Assembly (NCBI GenBank): GCA_910575725.1
Contig: CAJTFE010000010.1
Span: forward strand, 62,001-126,000
Source: Clostridia bacterium
Lineage (GTDB): Bacteria; Bacillota; Clostridia; Lachnospirales; Lachnospiraceae
DNA length: 64,000 bases
Direction: 5' to 3'
The notes beneath the pieces are model-generated. The model was not told the DNA's origin and did not search any database. It saw nothing but the letters and a program-made list of their open reading frames with translations. The position numbers and the translations under genes were made by a program. Position 1 is the stretch's first letter; the number at the start of each line of letters is the position of its first letter. Below, one piece after another: positions 7,858 to 16,650 of the stretch.

Positions 7858-9210
7858 ATGGGATTTACATCACTAGCCTTTTTGGTATTTTTTCCAGCTG
7901 TTTTTCTTATATATCTGCTGATTCCGCGCCGGGCCAGGGCAGTATGGCTTCTGGCGGCCAGCTATGCTTTTTGCATCAGCTTTGGCGCGGAATATGCCCT
8001 TGCGCTTTTTTTGTCTACCCTTGCAACGTATTTTCTGGGAATCCTCATAGAGAGCCGGAAGGAGACGCAGATAAAGAAGCTGTGTATAGCAGCGGCCGTT
8101 TTTCTGCACGTTCTTTTTCTGGCCTTTTTTAAATATAATCGCCTTCAGATCCTGCTCCCTGTAGGAATCTCTTTTTATACCTTCCAGGCCATCGGCTATC
8201 TGGCGGATGTGTACCGGGGAATGGCGGCTGAGCGCAATATGGTGGATTTTGCCCTGTTCCAGGCCTTTTTTCCAAAGCTTGTGCAGGGTCCCATTGAGCG
8301 ATCCGACAGTCTCCTGGAACAGATCCGAAGCTTAAGGCAGAGAGAGCTTTTTGATATGCAGCGTATCCGGGAAGGAACGGTTCTTATTTTGTGGGGGCTG
8401 TTTCAGAAGCTGATGATTGCAGACCGGATCGCCATTCCCGTCAATGCGGTTTACCGGCAGTTCGGCGCTTTCGGCGGCGTGGAGATTCTGCTGGTGACGG
8501 TATTGTATGCCTTTCAGATCTACTGTGATTTTGCAGGCTACACAGACATTGCAAGGGGTGCGGCCCGGATTCTCGGCATAGAGCTTAAGAAGAACTTTAT
8601 GCGTCCCTATCTGGCGGATTCCGTACAGGACTTCTGGCGGCGGTGGCATATTTCCTTAAGCAGCTGGCTTCGGGATTATCTCTATATTCCCTTGGGAGGC
8701 AGCCGGAAGGGAAGGCTTCGGAAATACGCCAATATTATGATAACCTTTCTTATCAGCGGCATCTGGCATGGAACAGGCTTTCATTTTCTGGCCTGGGGAG
8801 GGCTTCACGGTCTTGGACAGATATTTGACATAAAGAACATAAAGCTTCCCAGGTGGCTGAAACGGGTGCTGGTGTTCTGCTTTGCAGACTTGGCCTGGAT
8901 GGTATTCCGGGCAAATTCCCTGGGGGATGTAAAGGGGATGCTGCTGATTCTCTTTACGGATTTCCGGCTTCGGGACTATAAGGGAATGGAGCTTGCAGTG
9001 TTTGAGTGGGCGCTGGTGCTTGCCGGGATTTTGCTGGTGATGGCCAAGGACATTCTGGAGGAAAGAGGCGTGTGTATCCGGGAATGCCTGTTTCGTCAGG
9101 CCTGGCTTGTGCGCTGTCTGATTTATACGGCTATGGCTGTGGGGATCGTGATCTTCGGGGTCTATGGGGCGGCTTATGACACCAGTCAGTTTTTGTACAC
9201 CAAGTTTTGA
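7858..9210 (+). CDS. MBOAT family O-acyltransferase
   Basis: A 450-residue membrane-bound O-acyltransferase of the AlgI/DltB/PatA group. It passes acyl groups across the membrane to glycans, usually with an SGNH partner. Motifs include FYTFQAIGYLADVY, the WRRWHISLSSWLRDYLYIPL segment and the catalytic His in ISGIWHG. About ten membrane segments are visible. GGAGGA sits just before the ATG. The next gene encodes an SGNH-like exported protein, as in AlgI/AlgJ-type pairs, so the two likely act together on a surface polysaccharide. The tail ends 16 bases before that gene. Confidence 0.92.
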   Translation: MGFTSLAFLVFFPAVFLIYLLIPRRARAVWLLAASYAFCISFGAEYALALFLSTLATYFLGILIESRKETQIKKLCIAAAVFLHVLFLAFFKYNRLQILLPVGISFYTFQAIGYLADVYRGMAAERNMVDFALFQAFFPKLVQGPIERSDSLLEQIRSLRQRELFDMQRIREGTVLILWGLFQKLMIADRIAIPVNAVYRQFGAFGGVEILLVTVLYAFQIYCDFAGYTDIARGAARILGIELKKNFMRPYLADSVQDFWRRWHISLSSWLRDYLYIPLGGSRKGRLRKYANIMITFLISGIWHGTGFHFLAWGGLHGLGQIFDIKNIKLPRWLKRVLVFCFADLAWMVFRANSLGDVKGMLLILFTDFRLRDYKGMELAVFEWALVLAGILLVMAKDILEERGVCIRECLFRQAWLVRCLIYTAMAVGIVIFGVYGAAYDTSQFLYTKF

Positions 9211-9226
9211 CAGTTAGGGGGAAGCC

Positions 9227-10297
9227 ATGAAAGACAGCAGATACAGACAGATGCTTAGCTTTTTGGGGATGCTGGCCGCAGTGTTTTTCCTGACCGGGCT
9301 GGCTGTCCGCGGCTGCAATTATATCCTGGTGGATGATACAAAAAGCTATACCAGGCTTATGATGCACGAGATGTATGAGAGTGAGGAAAATATTGATACG
9401 GTGTTTCTGGGCAGCTCTCATTGCTTCCGGGCCTATGATCCCCGGCTGTTTACAGAGCTGACAGGAAAAACAGCCTTTAACCTGGGCTCCTCTTCCCAGA
9501 ATTTTGACACTTCCTACTATCTTTTGCGTGAGGTGGCAAAGTACCATGATATAAAAACCGTTTACCTGGATATGCATTACAAGTTTCTTTTTAAAGAAAA
9601 AACGGATGACAGAGATCTGATTCAGGCAAATATAATTTCGGATTATATGAGGCCTTCCCTTAACAAGCTGGAATTTCTGACCCAGGTGTCCGGGGCAAGG
9701 CACTATACAAACCGTATGCTTCCCTTTCGAAGGGACTGGAAGAAGATTGGGGAGATTTCTTACCTGCAGGAGCTGTGGGAAAAGAAGCAGTCGGAGGCAT
9801 ACAAAACCTTCGCTCCGGTGGTAAATGAAGAGGAATACTATGTGGGAAAAGGTTTTGTTTATTCGGAGGAGGAGATGGATGCGTCAAAAATCACCTGGTG
9901 GAATAAATATGCATCCGTAACCGAGGACTTAAAGGGGAATGCGGATTATACCAATTCCTATATCAAAAGAATCGTGGAATTCTGTCAAAAGAATGAGATT
10001 CGGCTGGTTTTTGTCACGGCGCCCAGCTTTGGGCAGTATCTGGATACCATAGCGCCTTATGATGAGGCTTATGCCTATATCAAGGATATGGCGGATGAGT
10101 ACGGGGTTTCTTACTGGGACTTTAACCTCTGCAGAAAGGAATGCCTGGATCTGGGAGAGGAATGCTTTGTAGATGTGGATCATCTCAATGGAAAAGGAGC
10201 CCAAAAGGTCACGGAGCTGCTGGCCAGGCTGGACGGGGGCCAGGTGAGCGTTGACGAATATTTTAAGCCATGGTATGATGAAGAAAGCCACATGTGA
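9227..10297 (+). CDS. SGNH-like partner of MBOAT, membrane-anchored
   Basis: A 356-residue protein with one N-terminal membrane segment (about residues 10-30) and an extracellular domain resembling SGNH hydrolases or the DltD/AlgJ partners of MBOAT enzymes. The nucleophile motif is in FLGSSHCF (about residue 65) and the C-terminal Asp-x-x-His pair in DVDHLNGKG. It starts after a GGGGGA ribosome binding site, 16 bases after the MBOAT gene. The inferred role is completing acyl transfer from the MBOAT to a wall or capsular glycan outside the cell. The exact acceptor cannot be read from the sequence. Confidence 0.75.
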   Translation: MKDSRYRQMLSFLGMLAAVFFLTGLAVRGCNYILVDDTKSYTRLMMHEMYESEENIDTVFLGSSHCFRAYDPRLFTELTGKTAFNLGSSSQNFDTSYYLLREVAKYHDIKTVYLDMHYKFLFKEKTDDRDLIQANIISDYMRPSLNKLEFLTQVSGARHYTNRMLPFRRDWKKIGEISYLQELWEKKQSEAYKTFAPVVNEEEYYVGKGFVYSEEEMDASKITWWNKYASVTEDLKGNADYTNSYIKRIVEFCQKNEIRLVFVTAPSFGQYLDTIAPYDEAYAYIKDMADEYGVSYWDFNLCRKECLDLGEECFVDVDHLNGKGAQKVTELLARLDGGQVSVDEYFKPWYDEESHM

Positions 10298-10321
10298 TAG
10301 AAATGGAGAGAAAAGGCAAAA

Positions 10322-11416
10322 ATGATGAAGATTATGGCAAACCGTATGGATCGGGGCTTTTTCCGGTATCAGAGGGAGTTTGAGGACCGGGCTCTTGAGG
10401 TCTTGCGTTCCGGCTGGTATGTGCTGGGGAACCAGGTGAAGAGCTTTGAGGAGGAATTCGCAGCTTATACAGGCGGCGGATACTGTGTGGGACTGGCAAG
10501 CGGCCTGGATGCCTTGTGGATCGCCTTCCGGGTTCTGGGGATAGGGCCTGGGGACGAGGTCATTGTCCAGGGAAATACCTACATTGCAAGTGTCATGGGG
10601 ATCACCATGAACGGAGCGACGCCGGTTTTTGTAGAACCCGACGAATACTTTAATATTGATACAGAGAAGATAGAAGAGAAGATCACAAAGCGCACGAAAG
10701 CAATTTTGGCCGTGCATCTTTACGGCCAGGCCTCGAAGATGGACGCCGTAACAGAGCTTGCCCATAAGTATGGCCTGAAAGTAGTGGAGGACTGTGCGCA
10801 GTCCCACGGAGCCTGCTTTCACGGACAGATGACGGGAACTTTCGGGGATGTGGGGTGCTTTTCCTTTTATCCTTCCAAAAATATCGGAGCCTTTGGAGAC
10901 GGGGGCGCGGTTGTGGTGAAGGACGAGAAGCTGGCGGAGGATTTCCGCATTTTCCGCAACTATGGAAGTGAGAAGCGCTACTATAACAAGATAGTGGGAG
11001 CCAATTCCCGTCTGGATGAGCTTCAGGCGGGGCTTTTGAGGGTGCGTCTGAACCATGCGGATGAGTGCGAGGAGGAACGCAGGCAGATTGCAGAGCGGTA
11101 TTTAAGGGAGCTTAAGAATCCGGAGCTTATGCTGCCAAAGCTTCGGGAGGGAGCAACGGCTGTATGGCATCAGTTTGTGATACGTACCTCCAGACGGGAG
11201 GAGCTGATTTCTTATCTGAATGACAGGCAGATTGGAACCATCATTCACTATCCCATTCCGCCCCATTTGTCGGAAGCCTACAAAGGACTTGGTTATGAAA
11301 GAGGAGCGTTCCCCATTACGGAGCAGTATGCGGACGAGGTGCTGTCCATTCCCATGTATAACGGAATGACAGACGAGGAACAGGGGTATGTGATAGAAGC
11401 TTTAAACGGATTTTAG
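10322..11416 (+). CDS. DegT/DnrJ/EryC1 sugar aminotransferase
   Basis: A PLP-dependent aminotransferase of the DegT/DnrJ/EryC1/StrS family, 364 residues. It typically adds an amino group to a nucleotide-linked 3- or 4-keto-6-deoxyhexose. The PLP lysine is K186 in PSKNIGAFGDGGA, and the VVEDCAQSHGA segment carries the conserved Asp and Gln. ATG codons at 10322 and 10325 are both possible. The next gene encodes a WxcM/FdtA-like cupin, a pairing known from dTDP-3-amino-3,6-dideoxyhexose (Fuc3N, Qui3N) pathways. No rmlA/rmlB pair is present nearby, so the nucleotide sugar must be made elsewhere. Confidence 0.9.
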   Translation: MMKIMANRMDRGFFRYQREFEDRALEVLRSGWYVLGNQVKSFEEEFAAYTGGGYCVGLASGLDALWIAFRVLGIGPGDEVIVQGNTYIASVMGITMNGATPVFVEPDEYFNIDTEKIEEKITKRTKAILAVHLYGQASKMDAVTELAHKYGLKVVEDCAQSHGACFHGQMTGTFGDVGCFSFYPSKNIGAFGDGGAVVVKDEKLAEDFRIFRNYGSEKRYYNKIVGANSRLDELQAGLLRVRLNHADECEEERRQIAERYLRELKNPELMLPKLREGATAVWHQFVIRTSRREELISYLNDRQIGTIIHYPIPPHLSEAYKGLGYERGAFPITEQYADEVLSIPMYNGMTDEEQGYVIEALNGF

Positions 11417-11436
11417 GCTGTATCAGGAGGCAGGAT

Positions 11437-11859
11437 ATGAGTATAAAGGACCAGTATAGGATTCTGGAGTTTGGGGACCTGGGTGACGAACGGGGCAATC
11501 TGGTAGTTGTGGAGGGAGCGCAGGATATTCCCTTTGAGATTAAACGTGTATTTTATATTTACGGCTCTGACAGCGAGGTCGTCCGGGGACAGCATGCCAA
11601 CCGGAATTCGGAGTTTGTCCTTATCAATGTAAGCGGAACCAGCAAGGTCCGGGTGGACAACGGCTTCGAGGAGGCGGTGATTGAGCTGAACCGTCCCCGT
11701 ATGGGGCTTTACCTTCCCACGATGCTATGGAAGGATATGTATGAGTTCAGCGAGGATTCCGTGCTGCTTGTTCTGACCAATACCCACTATGACGGAAAGG
11801 AATATATACGCGATTACGGCGAATTTTTAAAAGAAGTAGGAGGAACCGGGCTTAAATGA
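11437..11859 (+). CDS. WxcM/FdtA-like cupin, sugar ketoisomerase-like
   Basis: A 140-residue single-domain cupin of the WxcM/FdtA/QdtA group. Classical members interconvert dTDP-4-keto and 3-keto-6-deoxyglucose ahead of the aminotransferase. The cupin motif is RGQHANRNSEF. Characterised FdtA enzymes carry His-Ala-His here, so this protein keeps the first His but has Asn for the second. It may therefore have altered catalysis or another sugar substrate. It has a GGAGG-type ribosome binding site, and its stop overlaps the ATG of the next glycosyltransferase gene (ATGA, 11856-11859), indicating tight coupling. Confidence 0.8.
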   Translation: MSIKDQYRILEFGDLGDERGNLVVVEGAQDIPFEIKRVFYIYGSDSEVVRGQHANRNSEFVLINVSGTSKVRVDNGFEEAVIELNRPRMGLYLPTMLWKDMYEFSEDSVLLVLTNTHYDGKEYIRDYGEFLKEVGGTGLK

Positions 11860-12791
11860 GCAGGCTTTCAATTATTGTTCCCGTTTATTGGAATTCTGAT
11901 ACCCTGATGCTTCTCTATGAGGATATGAGGGAAAAGATTCTCCACAAGCTTGGGGATTATGAGATTGTATTTGTAGACGACGGATCCGGGGATAATTCCT
12001 GGGAGATTATGAACCAGATACGGGATATGGACAAGCGTGTAAAGCTTGTAAAGCTGTCCCGGAATTTTGGGGAGCATGCGGCTATCCTTGCAGGCTTATC
12101 CAGCTGTACGGGGGATTGCGCCGTGACCAAGCAGGCTGATCTTCAGGAGGATTCCGAGCTGATCCTTGAAATGTATGAAAAATGGAAGGAAGGCAATAAA
12201 GTGGTTCTGGCTGTCCGCTCAGACCGGGACGAGGGAGCAATTCAGAAGTTTTTTGCCAACTTGTACTATACCCTGATGCGTAAGCTGGTGATCAAGGATA
12301 TGCCTAAGGGAGGTTTTGACTGCTATCTGCTGGATCGGCAGGTAATCAAGGTGCTGATGATGCTGGATGAAAAGAATTCGGCCCTGACCCTGCAGGTACT
12401 CTGGGTGGGATTTAAGAGCGATAAGGTGTATTTCCACAGAAAAGCCAGGGAGATCGGGGAATCCCGCTGGACGCTTTCCAAAAAAATAAAGCTGGTGCTG
12501 GATTCTATGATGAGCTTTTCCTATTTCCCTGTCCGGTTTATGTCAGGAATGGGGACGGCCTTTGCTTTTGCTGCCGTAATCTGGGCGATCATTCTTGTGG
12601 TTCAGCGGCTGAACGGGATCGAGGATGTGGCCGGCTGGACGTCCATGATGGTATTGATGCTGTTCGGCTTCGGTCTTATTATGGTGATGCTTGGACTTTT
12701 AGGCGAGTATATCTGGCGAGCCCTAGATGCCTCCAGGAACCGGCCGCCGTTTCTGGTGGATGAGACGAGAGGCTTTGAGGACAAGGAGTAA
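11856..12791 (+). CDS. GtrB-like family 2 glycosyltransferase (first copy)
   Basis: A 311-residue GT2 enzyme with two C-terminal membrane helices (about residues 225-250 and 260-290). This is the layout of GtrB/DPM1-like polyprenyl-phosphate sugar transferases, which load a sugar onto undecaprenyl phosphate at the inner face of the membrane. The nucleotide-sugar fold starts SIIVPVYWNS, with FVDDGSGD as the first Asp motif and KQADLQ in the position of the DxD motif, which is slightly degenerate. A paralogue follows 66 bases later. The lipid-linked sugar could feed the GT39-like enzymes of this cluster. Confidence 0.88.
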   Translation: MSRLSIIVPVYWNSDTLMLLYEDMREKILHKLGDYEIVFVDDGSGDNSWEIMNQIRDMDKRVKLVKLSRNFGEHAAILAGLSSCTGDCAVTKQADLQEDSELILEMYEKWKEGNKVVLAVRSDRDEGAIQKFFANLYYTLMRKLVIKDMPKGGFDCYLLDRQVIKVLMMLDEKNSALTLQVLWVGFKSDKVYFHRKAREIGESRWTLSKKIKLVLDSMMSFSYFPVRFMSGMGTAFAFAAVIWAIILVVQRLNGIEDVAGWTSMMVLMLFGFGLIMVMLGLLGEYIWRALDASRNRPPFLVDETRGFEDKE

Positions 12792-12857
12792 TACCAGGGA
12801 CAGTAAGAGTATGGCAGGCGTGCCGGGGCAGAACAAAGGAGAGAATGAGAGAGGCAA

Positions 12858-13793
12858 ATGGATAAGATTTCGATTATTATTCCCTGCTACAATGAGCAGG
12901 AGGCCATACCAATTTTTTATAATGCCATTGTAAAGACGGCGGAGGAGCTTTCCGGGGTTCAGATGGAGTTTCTGTTTGTAAACGACGGCTCCAAAGACAA
13001 AAGCCTGCAGGAGATGAAGAGTCTGGCCGAGAAGGACGAGAGGGTAAAGTATGTGAACTTTTCCCGGAATTTTGGAAAAGAGGCGGCTATGTACGCCGGT
13101 TTAAGCTATGCCTCTGGGGATTATATAGCCACTATGGACGTGGATCTGCAGGATCCGCCGGATCTGCTGCCCGTAATGTACCGCTCCATCAAGGAAGAGG
13201 GTTATGACTGTGTGGCGACCAGGCGGGTGACGAGAAAAGGAGAGCCTCCCATCCGCTCCTTTTTTGCGCGGATGTTTTACCGGATGATGCACAAGCTGTC
13301 AAAGACGGAGATTGTGGACGGAGCAAGGGATTACCGCTTGATGACGCGGCAGTTTGTGGACGAGCTTCTAAGGCTTAAGGAATATAACCGGTTTTCCAAG
13401 GGCCTGTTCGGCTGGGTGGGTTTCGATACCAAGTGGCTGGAATATGAAAACGTAGAGCGCAGCACAGGGGAAACCAAGTGGTCTTTCTGGAAGCTCCTTA
13501 TCTACAGCATAGAGGGGCTGGTGGGCTTTACAACGGCGCCGCTGGTAATGGCTGCGTTTCTTGGGCTGTTTTTCTGTCTGATGGCTTTTGCCGCCATCTG
13601 CTTTATTGTCGTCCGCACTATGATATACGGCGATCCGGTTTCGGGCTGGCCGTCCATGACCTGCATCATTGTATTTATCGGGGGAATCCAGCTGTTCTGT
13701 ATGGGAATACTGGGAGAATATCTGGCGAAAACGTATATGGAGACAAAACAGCGTCCGATATTTATCTGCAAGGAGACCAATGTTGAACGGTAA
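12858..13793 (+). CDS. GtrB-like family 2 glycosyltransferase (second copy)
   Basis: A 311-residue paralogue of the preceding enzyme. The GT2 fold starts SIIIPCYNEQEAIP, with FVNDGSKD and the intact MDVDLQDPP metal/nucleotide motif. Two membrane helices are at the C-terminus. It is therefore a more canonical polyprenyl-phosphate glycosyltransferase than its neighbour. Two paralogues of equal length suggest that two different sugars are loaded onto lipid carriers. A GAGAGG ribosome binding site precedes the ATG, and an SGNH hydrolase gene follows after 15 bases. Confidence 0.9.
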   Translation: MDKISIIIPCYNEQEAIPIFYNAIVKTAEELSGVQMEFLFVNDGSKDKSLQEMKSLAEKDERVKYVNFSRNFGKEAAMYAGLSYASGDYIATMDVDLQDPPDLLPVMYRSIKEEGYDCVATRRVTRKGEPPIRSFFARMFYRMMHKLSKTEIVDGARDYRLMTRQFVDELLRLKEYNRFSKGLFGWVGFDTKWLEYENVERSTGETKWSFWKLLIYSIEGLVGFTTAPLVMAAFLGLFFCLMAFAAICFIVVRTMIYGDPVSGWPSMTCIIVFIGGIQLFCMGILGEYLAKTYMETKQRPIFICKETNVER

Positions 13794-13808
13794 CACACGG
13801 GAGGAGCC

Positions 13809-14900
13809 ATGAAACAGAAACCATTCAGAGTGCTTACGGCGGTATTCTCTCTTTTGCTGCTGGCGATGCTGGTCTGGAATATCAGCCTTCAGAGGGAGCT
13901 GAAGCAGTATAAGCCTCAGATAGAGGCTTACCTGCCAAAGGATATCTATGTGGCAGTGGGAAGTACCATAGAGCTTTACAATGACCAGGTGGCATGGGCC
14001 GGGATCCGGGAGGGATATTCCTTCAACTGGGACTGCCCGGTTGGGGAAAATCTGCAGGATCGTTTTTCGGTAACGGGAAAAGAAGAGCAGGTGGGAGATT
14101 ATCCGCTGACGCTTACCATTTACGATTATAATGTAAATGAGGCTCTGGCCTTTACCAGCACCCTCCATGTGGTGGAACAGCTTACAGAGAGTGAATACTC
14201 GATTATGAATATGGGAGACAGCCTGTCCAACGGAAGAGAATGGTATCGTACCATTTATCATTTGTCCGATGGACAGATTACGTTTACGGGGACAAGAGGC
14301 TGGGAGAGATACAGCCACGAGGGACGGAGCGGCTTTACCGCAGAGGACTATCTGAAGCCCACGGAATATTTTTCGGAAGGGGTCAGCGAAGGCGTTCACC
14401 CCTTTTATGATCCGGTTCAGGATATGTTTGACTGGAATTATTACAAGCTGTTCACAGGAAAGGATCCGGATGTTATCCAGATCTTTCTGGGGACAAACGG
14501 CCTGAGGGACGACCCTTCTGAGACTGTGGATGCCATCGGGCAGATGGTAAAGAATATCCGCAGGCATGACAAAAAGATTCCCATTTATCTGGTAAATACC
14601 ATTTACTGGGGGGATCAGGAGAAGATAGGAACCATGGTGCGCCAGGACGGGACGGCTTTTCTGCCGGGAGAGTTTAAGAGCCGTTCGGATAAGCGGATTA
14701 TGGATCTGATGAAGGCCATGGATAAAAGGTTCGGGAACATGGATGGGGTGACATTGATTCCTCTGGCGCTGATGCATAACAGCAGAGACAACTTCCGGGA
14801 GGGTGATGCCCTGCATCCGGGAGAAGAGGGGGATCAGCAGTTTGCGGAGGTTATGTACAGCGTATATTGCGGCACGCTGAACGAACAATTGCGGCACTAG
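13809..14900 (+). CDS. Exported SGNH/GDSL-family hydrolase
   Basis: A 363-residue protein with one N-terminal membrane anchor (about residues 9-28). A small beta domain follows, then an SGNH/GDSL hydrolase domain with block I NMGDSLSNG, block III GTNGLRDD and the C-terminal DALHPGEEGD containing the Asp-x-x-His. The active-site pattern looks intact. The family deacetylates or otherwise hydrolyses esters on carbohydrates. In this cluster with two O-acyltransferases it plausibly trims or transfers acyl groups on the same surface glycan. GGGAGGAG precedes the ATG. Confidence 0.82.
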   Translation: MKQKPFRVLTAVFSLLLLAMLVWNISLQRELKQYKPQIEAYLPKDIYVAVGSTIELYNDQVAWAGIREGYSFNWDCPVGENLQDRFSVTGKEEQVGDYPLTLTIYDYNVNEALAFTSTLHVVEQLTESEYSIMNMGDSLSNGREWYRTIYHLSDGQITFTGTRGWERYSHEGRSGFTAEDYLKPTEYFSEGVSEGVHPFYDPVQDMFDWNYYKLFTGKDPDVIQIFLGTNGLRDDPSETVDAIGQMVKNIRRHDKKIPIYLVNTIYWGDQEKIGTMVRQDGTAFLPGEFKSRSDKRIMDLMKAMDKRFGNMDGVTLIPLALMHNSRDNFREGDALHPGEEGDQQFAEVMYSVYCGTLNEQLRH

Positions 14901-14925
14901 CAGTCTGTATGGGAAGGGAGCGGTT

Positions 14926-16500
14926 ATGTTAAAAAATGCTTATGTGGCTGCGTTGAAGCTTTTTGAAAAATGTTACTGGATTTTTTTTGCGGCAGCCTGT
15001 CTGGCTCTGGCCTTTTACTGCTTCCGGTGTCTGGACGTGCAGTACGTGGATTCCTGGGACGAGGCCCGTCACGGCGTCAATGCCTATGAGATGATACAGA
15101 ACAATGACTATATCCGCCATACTTATAATTATGTGACGGACGACTGGAATCTGAAGCCTTCTATGAGCTATTGGGGGATTATTCTGGGCTTCCGTCTCTT
15201 TGGATACAGTGTGTTCGGCCTGCGGTTCTGCTCGGCCCTTGCCTATCTTATCACAGGAATCGGCTGCGGCTTGTTTGCGAAAAGGTACAGCAAGGAGGCG
15301 TCTATACTCGTTCTCGGGTTTTTCTGTGCCAATACCCTTCCCCTGTCTGCCCACCTGGCCCGGGCTGGGGATGCGGATTCTCTGTATCTGCTGTTTTTTA
15401 CCTTTGCTATGCTTGCGATGTTCCGGATACGGGAAAATCACAGAAACCTTTATCTCTGCGGCCTGCTTTTTGCCCTTGCGTTTCTCACGAAGAGCTGGCA
15501 TGCCGGCATGATTGCGGCGATCGGCGGCATGTACCTGCTGCTCACAAAAGAGCTCTTCACGTTTAAGCTTAAGGAATGGGGGCTGTTCCTTCTGTCGGTG
15601 TCTGCGCCTCTTCTGGCATGGTTTGGCTGGCGGTATACGAAAGACGGCTTTACATTTCTGGGACAGATGGTGGAGGTGGATCTTCTGGCCCGGACATCGG
15701 GAGGAAATTTTGAGGGCCATGAATTCCCCTTTTCCTTTTACTATGAGACGGTCTTTGCAAATGAAGCCTATATCTATCGGTGGCTGATGTGGATTTGTGT
15801 TCTGGGAATCCTTTTGGGGATTGTCCTTTTGGTGCGCAGAAGGATAGTTTCGAAAACCCTGTTGGAGGAATGCGCCGGTTATTTTCTGTGGTTTCTGGTG
15901 CCGTTTTTGGGGTTCTCACTTGTTAAGACAAAGCTTATCTGGTACTGCTACCCCTGCATTGTGCCCCTTTTCCTGGCGGCTGCTGTGTTCCTTGGGAAGC
16001 TTTTAAGGCTTCCGGCCGGGAGCATGGCGAGTACAGGGACTGGGAAAGAGAACCGCTGGAAACAGGAGGTTTTCGGGGGATGCATGTGGCTGGCGGCGGC
16101 AGGCTGTATTGCTTTGACAGCGTATTTTATGCATAATACGTACCTTTCCGTTATACGGGGAGCCAAGGGAGACAGCTTTCAGATGTTCCTGCAGGCAAGC
16201 GTAGACAGGGAGGATGCCTATGCCGGGAGAAAGGCTTACATTATGACGGATACGGAGCAGCCGGATCATGTGGGAAGCTGGGATCAGAATATGCTGTTTG
16301 TGGCGGAGATCAGCGGGGATTTTCACTGCATGGACGGCGGAATCCGTGGGTTTTTAGAGGAAGATGAGCCGGCGGTGCTGTATGTGGACCAGGGCCGCTA
16401 TCAAGAGTACGAAATGCAGCTGAAAGATATGAATATCCTCTATGGGGGGCCAAAGGAAGGATATGTTCTGCTGGAAAAAGAATCAAAAGCCCGGCAGTAA
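14926..16500 (+). CDS. GT39/ArnT-like membrane glycosyltransferase
   Basis: A 524-residue multi-spanning glycosyltransferase of the ArnT/PMT (GT-C) type. It uses a polyprenyl-phosphate sugar donor on the outer face of the membrane. The first extracellular loop carries the expected acidic motif SWDEARHG (about residues 42-49) and the NLKPSMSYW segment that matches the KPP-W pattern of this group. About ten membrane segments are followed by an extracytoplasmic C-terminal domain. The donor would be supplied by the GtrB-like enzymes upstream. A bidirectional terminator separates it from a second GT-C gene on the opposite strand. Confidence 0.87.
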   Translation: MLKNAYVAALKLFEKCYWIFFAAACLALAFYCFRCLDVQYVDSWDEARHGVNAYEMIQNNDYIRHTYNYVTDDWNLKPSMSYWGIILGFRLFGYSVFGLRFCSALAYLITGIGCGLFAKRYSKEASILVLGFFCANTLPLSAHLARAGDADSLYLLFFTFAMLAMFRIRENHRNLYLCGLLFALAFLTKSWHAGMIAAIGGMYLLLTKELFTFKLKEWGLFLLSVSAPLLAWFGWRYTKDGFTFLGQMVEVDLLARTSGGNFEGHEFPFSFYYETVFANEAYIYRWLMWICVLGILLGIVLLVRRRIVSKTLLEECAGYFLWFLVPFLGFSLVKTKLIWYCYPCIVPLFLAAAVFLGKLLRLPAGSMASTGTGKENRWKQEVFGGCMWLAAAGCIALTAYFMHNTYLSVIRGAKGDSFQMFLQASVDREDAYAGRKAYIMTDTEQPDHVGSWDQNMLFVAEISGDFHCMDGGIRGFLEEDEPAVLYVDQGRYQEYEMQLKDMNILYGGPKEGYVLLEKESKARQ

Positions 16501-16576
16501 ATGTATCCGGAACCCTGAGGAACGTTTAAGTGAGCTGGCAGAATAGGAAACGTCAGAGATGCCTGAGTTTAGATAT

Positions 16577-16640
16577 AAAGGGGCTGCCGGGAAATATGAC
16601 ATCAGACTTTTCTGATATCATATTGCCCGACAGCTCCTTT
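16577..16640. terminator. Bidirectional terminator between convergent genes
   Basis: A long hairpin between two converging GT-C genes. AAAGGGGCTGCCGGG at the left pairs with a CCCGACAGCTCCTTT arm at the right with a mismatch, and ATATGA and ATCAGA pair inside. The A-rich left and T-rich right flanks let it work in both directions. Confidence 0.8.
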
Positions 16641-16650
16641 CAGTATGGGA

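Noticed and set aside
13368..14897. 509-residue minus-strand open frame
   Set aside because: It lies opposite the second GtrB-like gene and the SGNH hydrolase gene, which have intact family motifs; the minus frame has none and is an antisense shadow.
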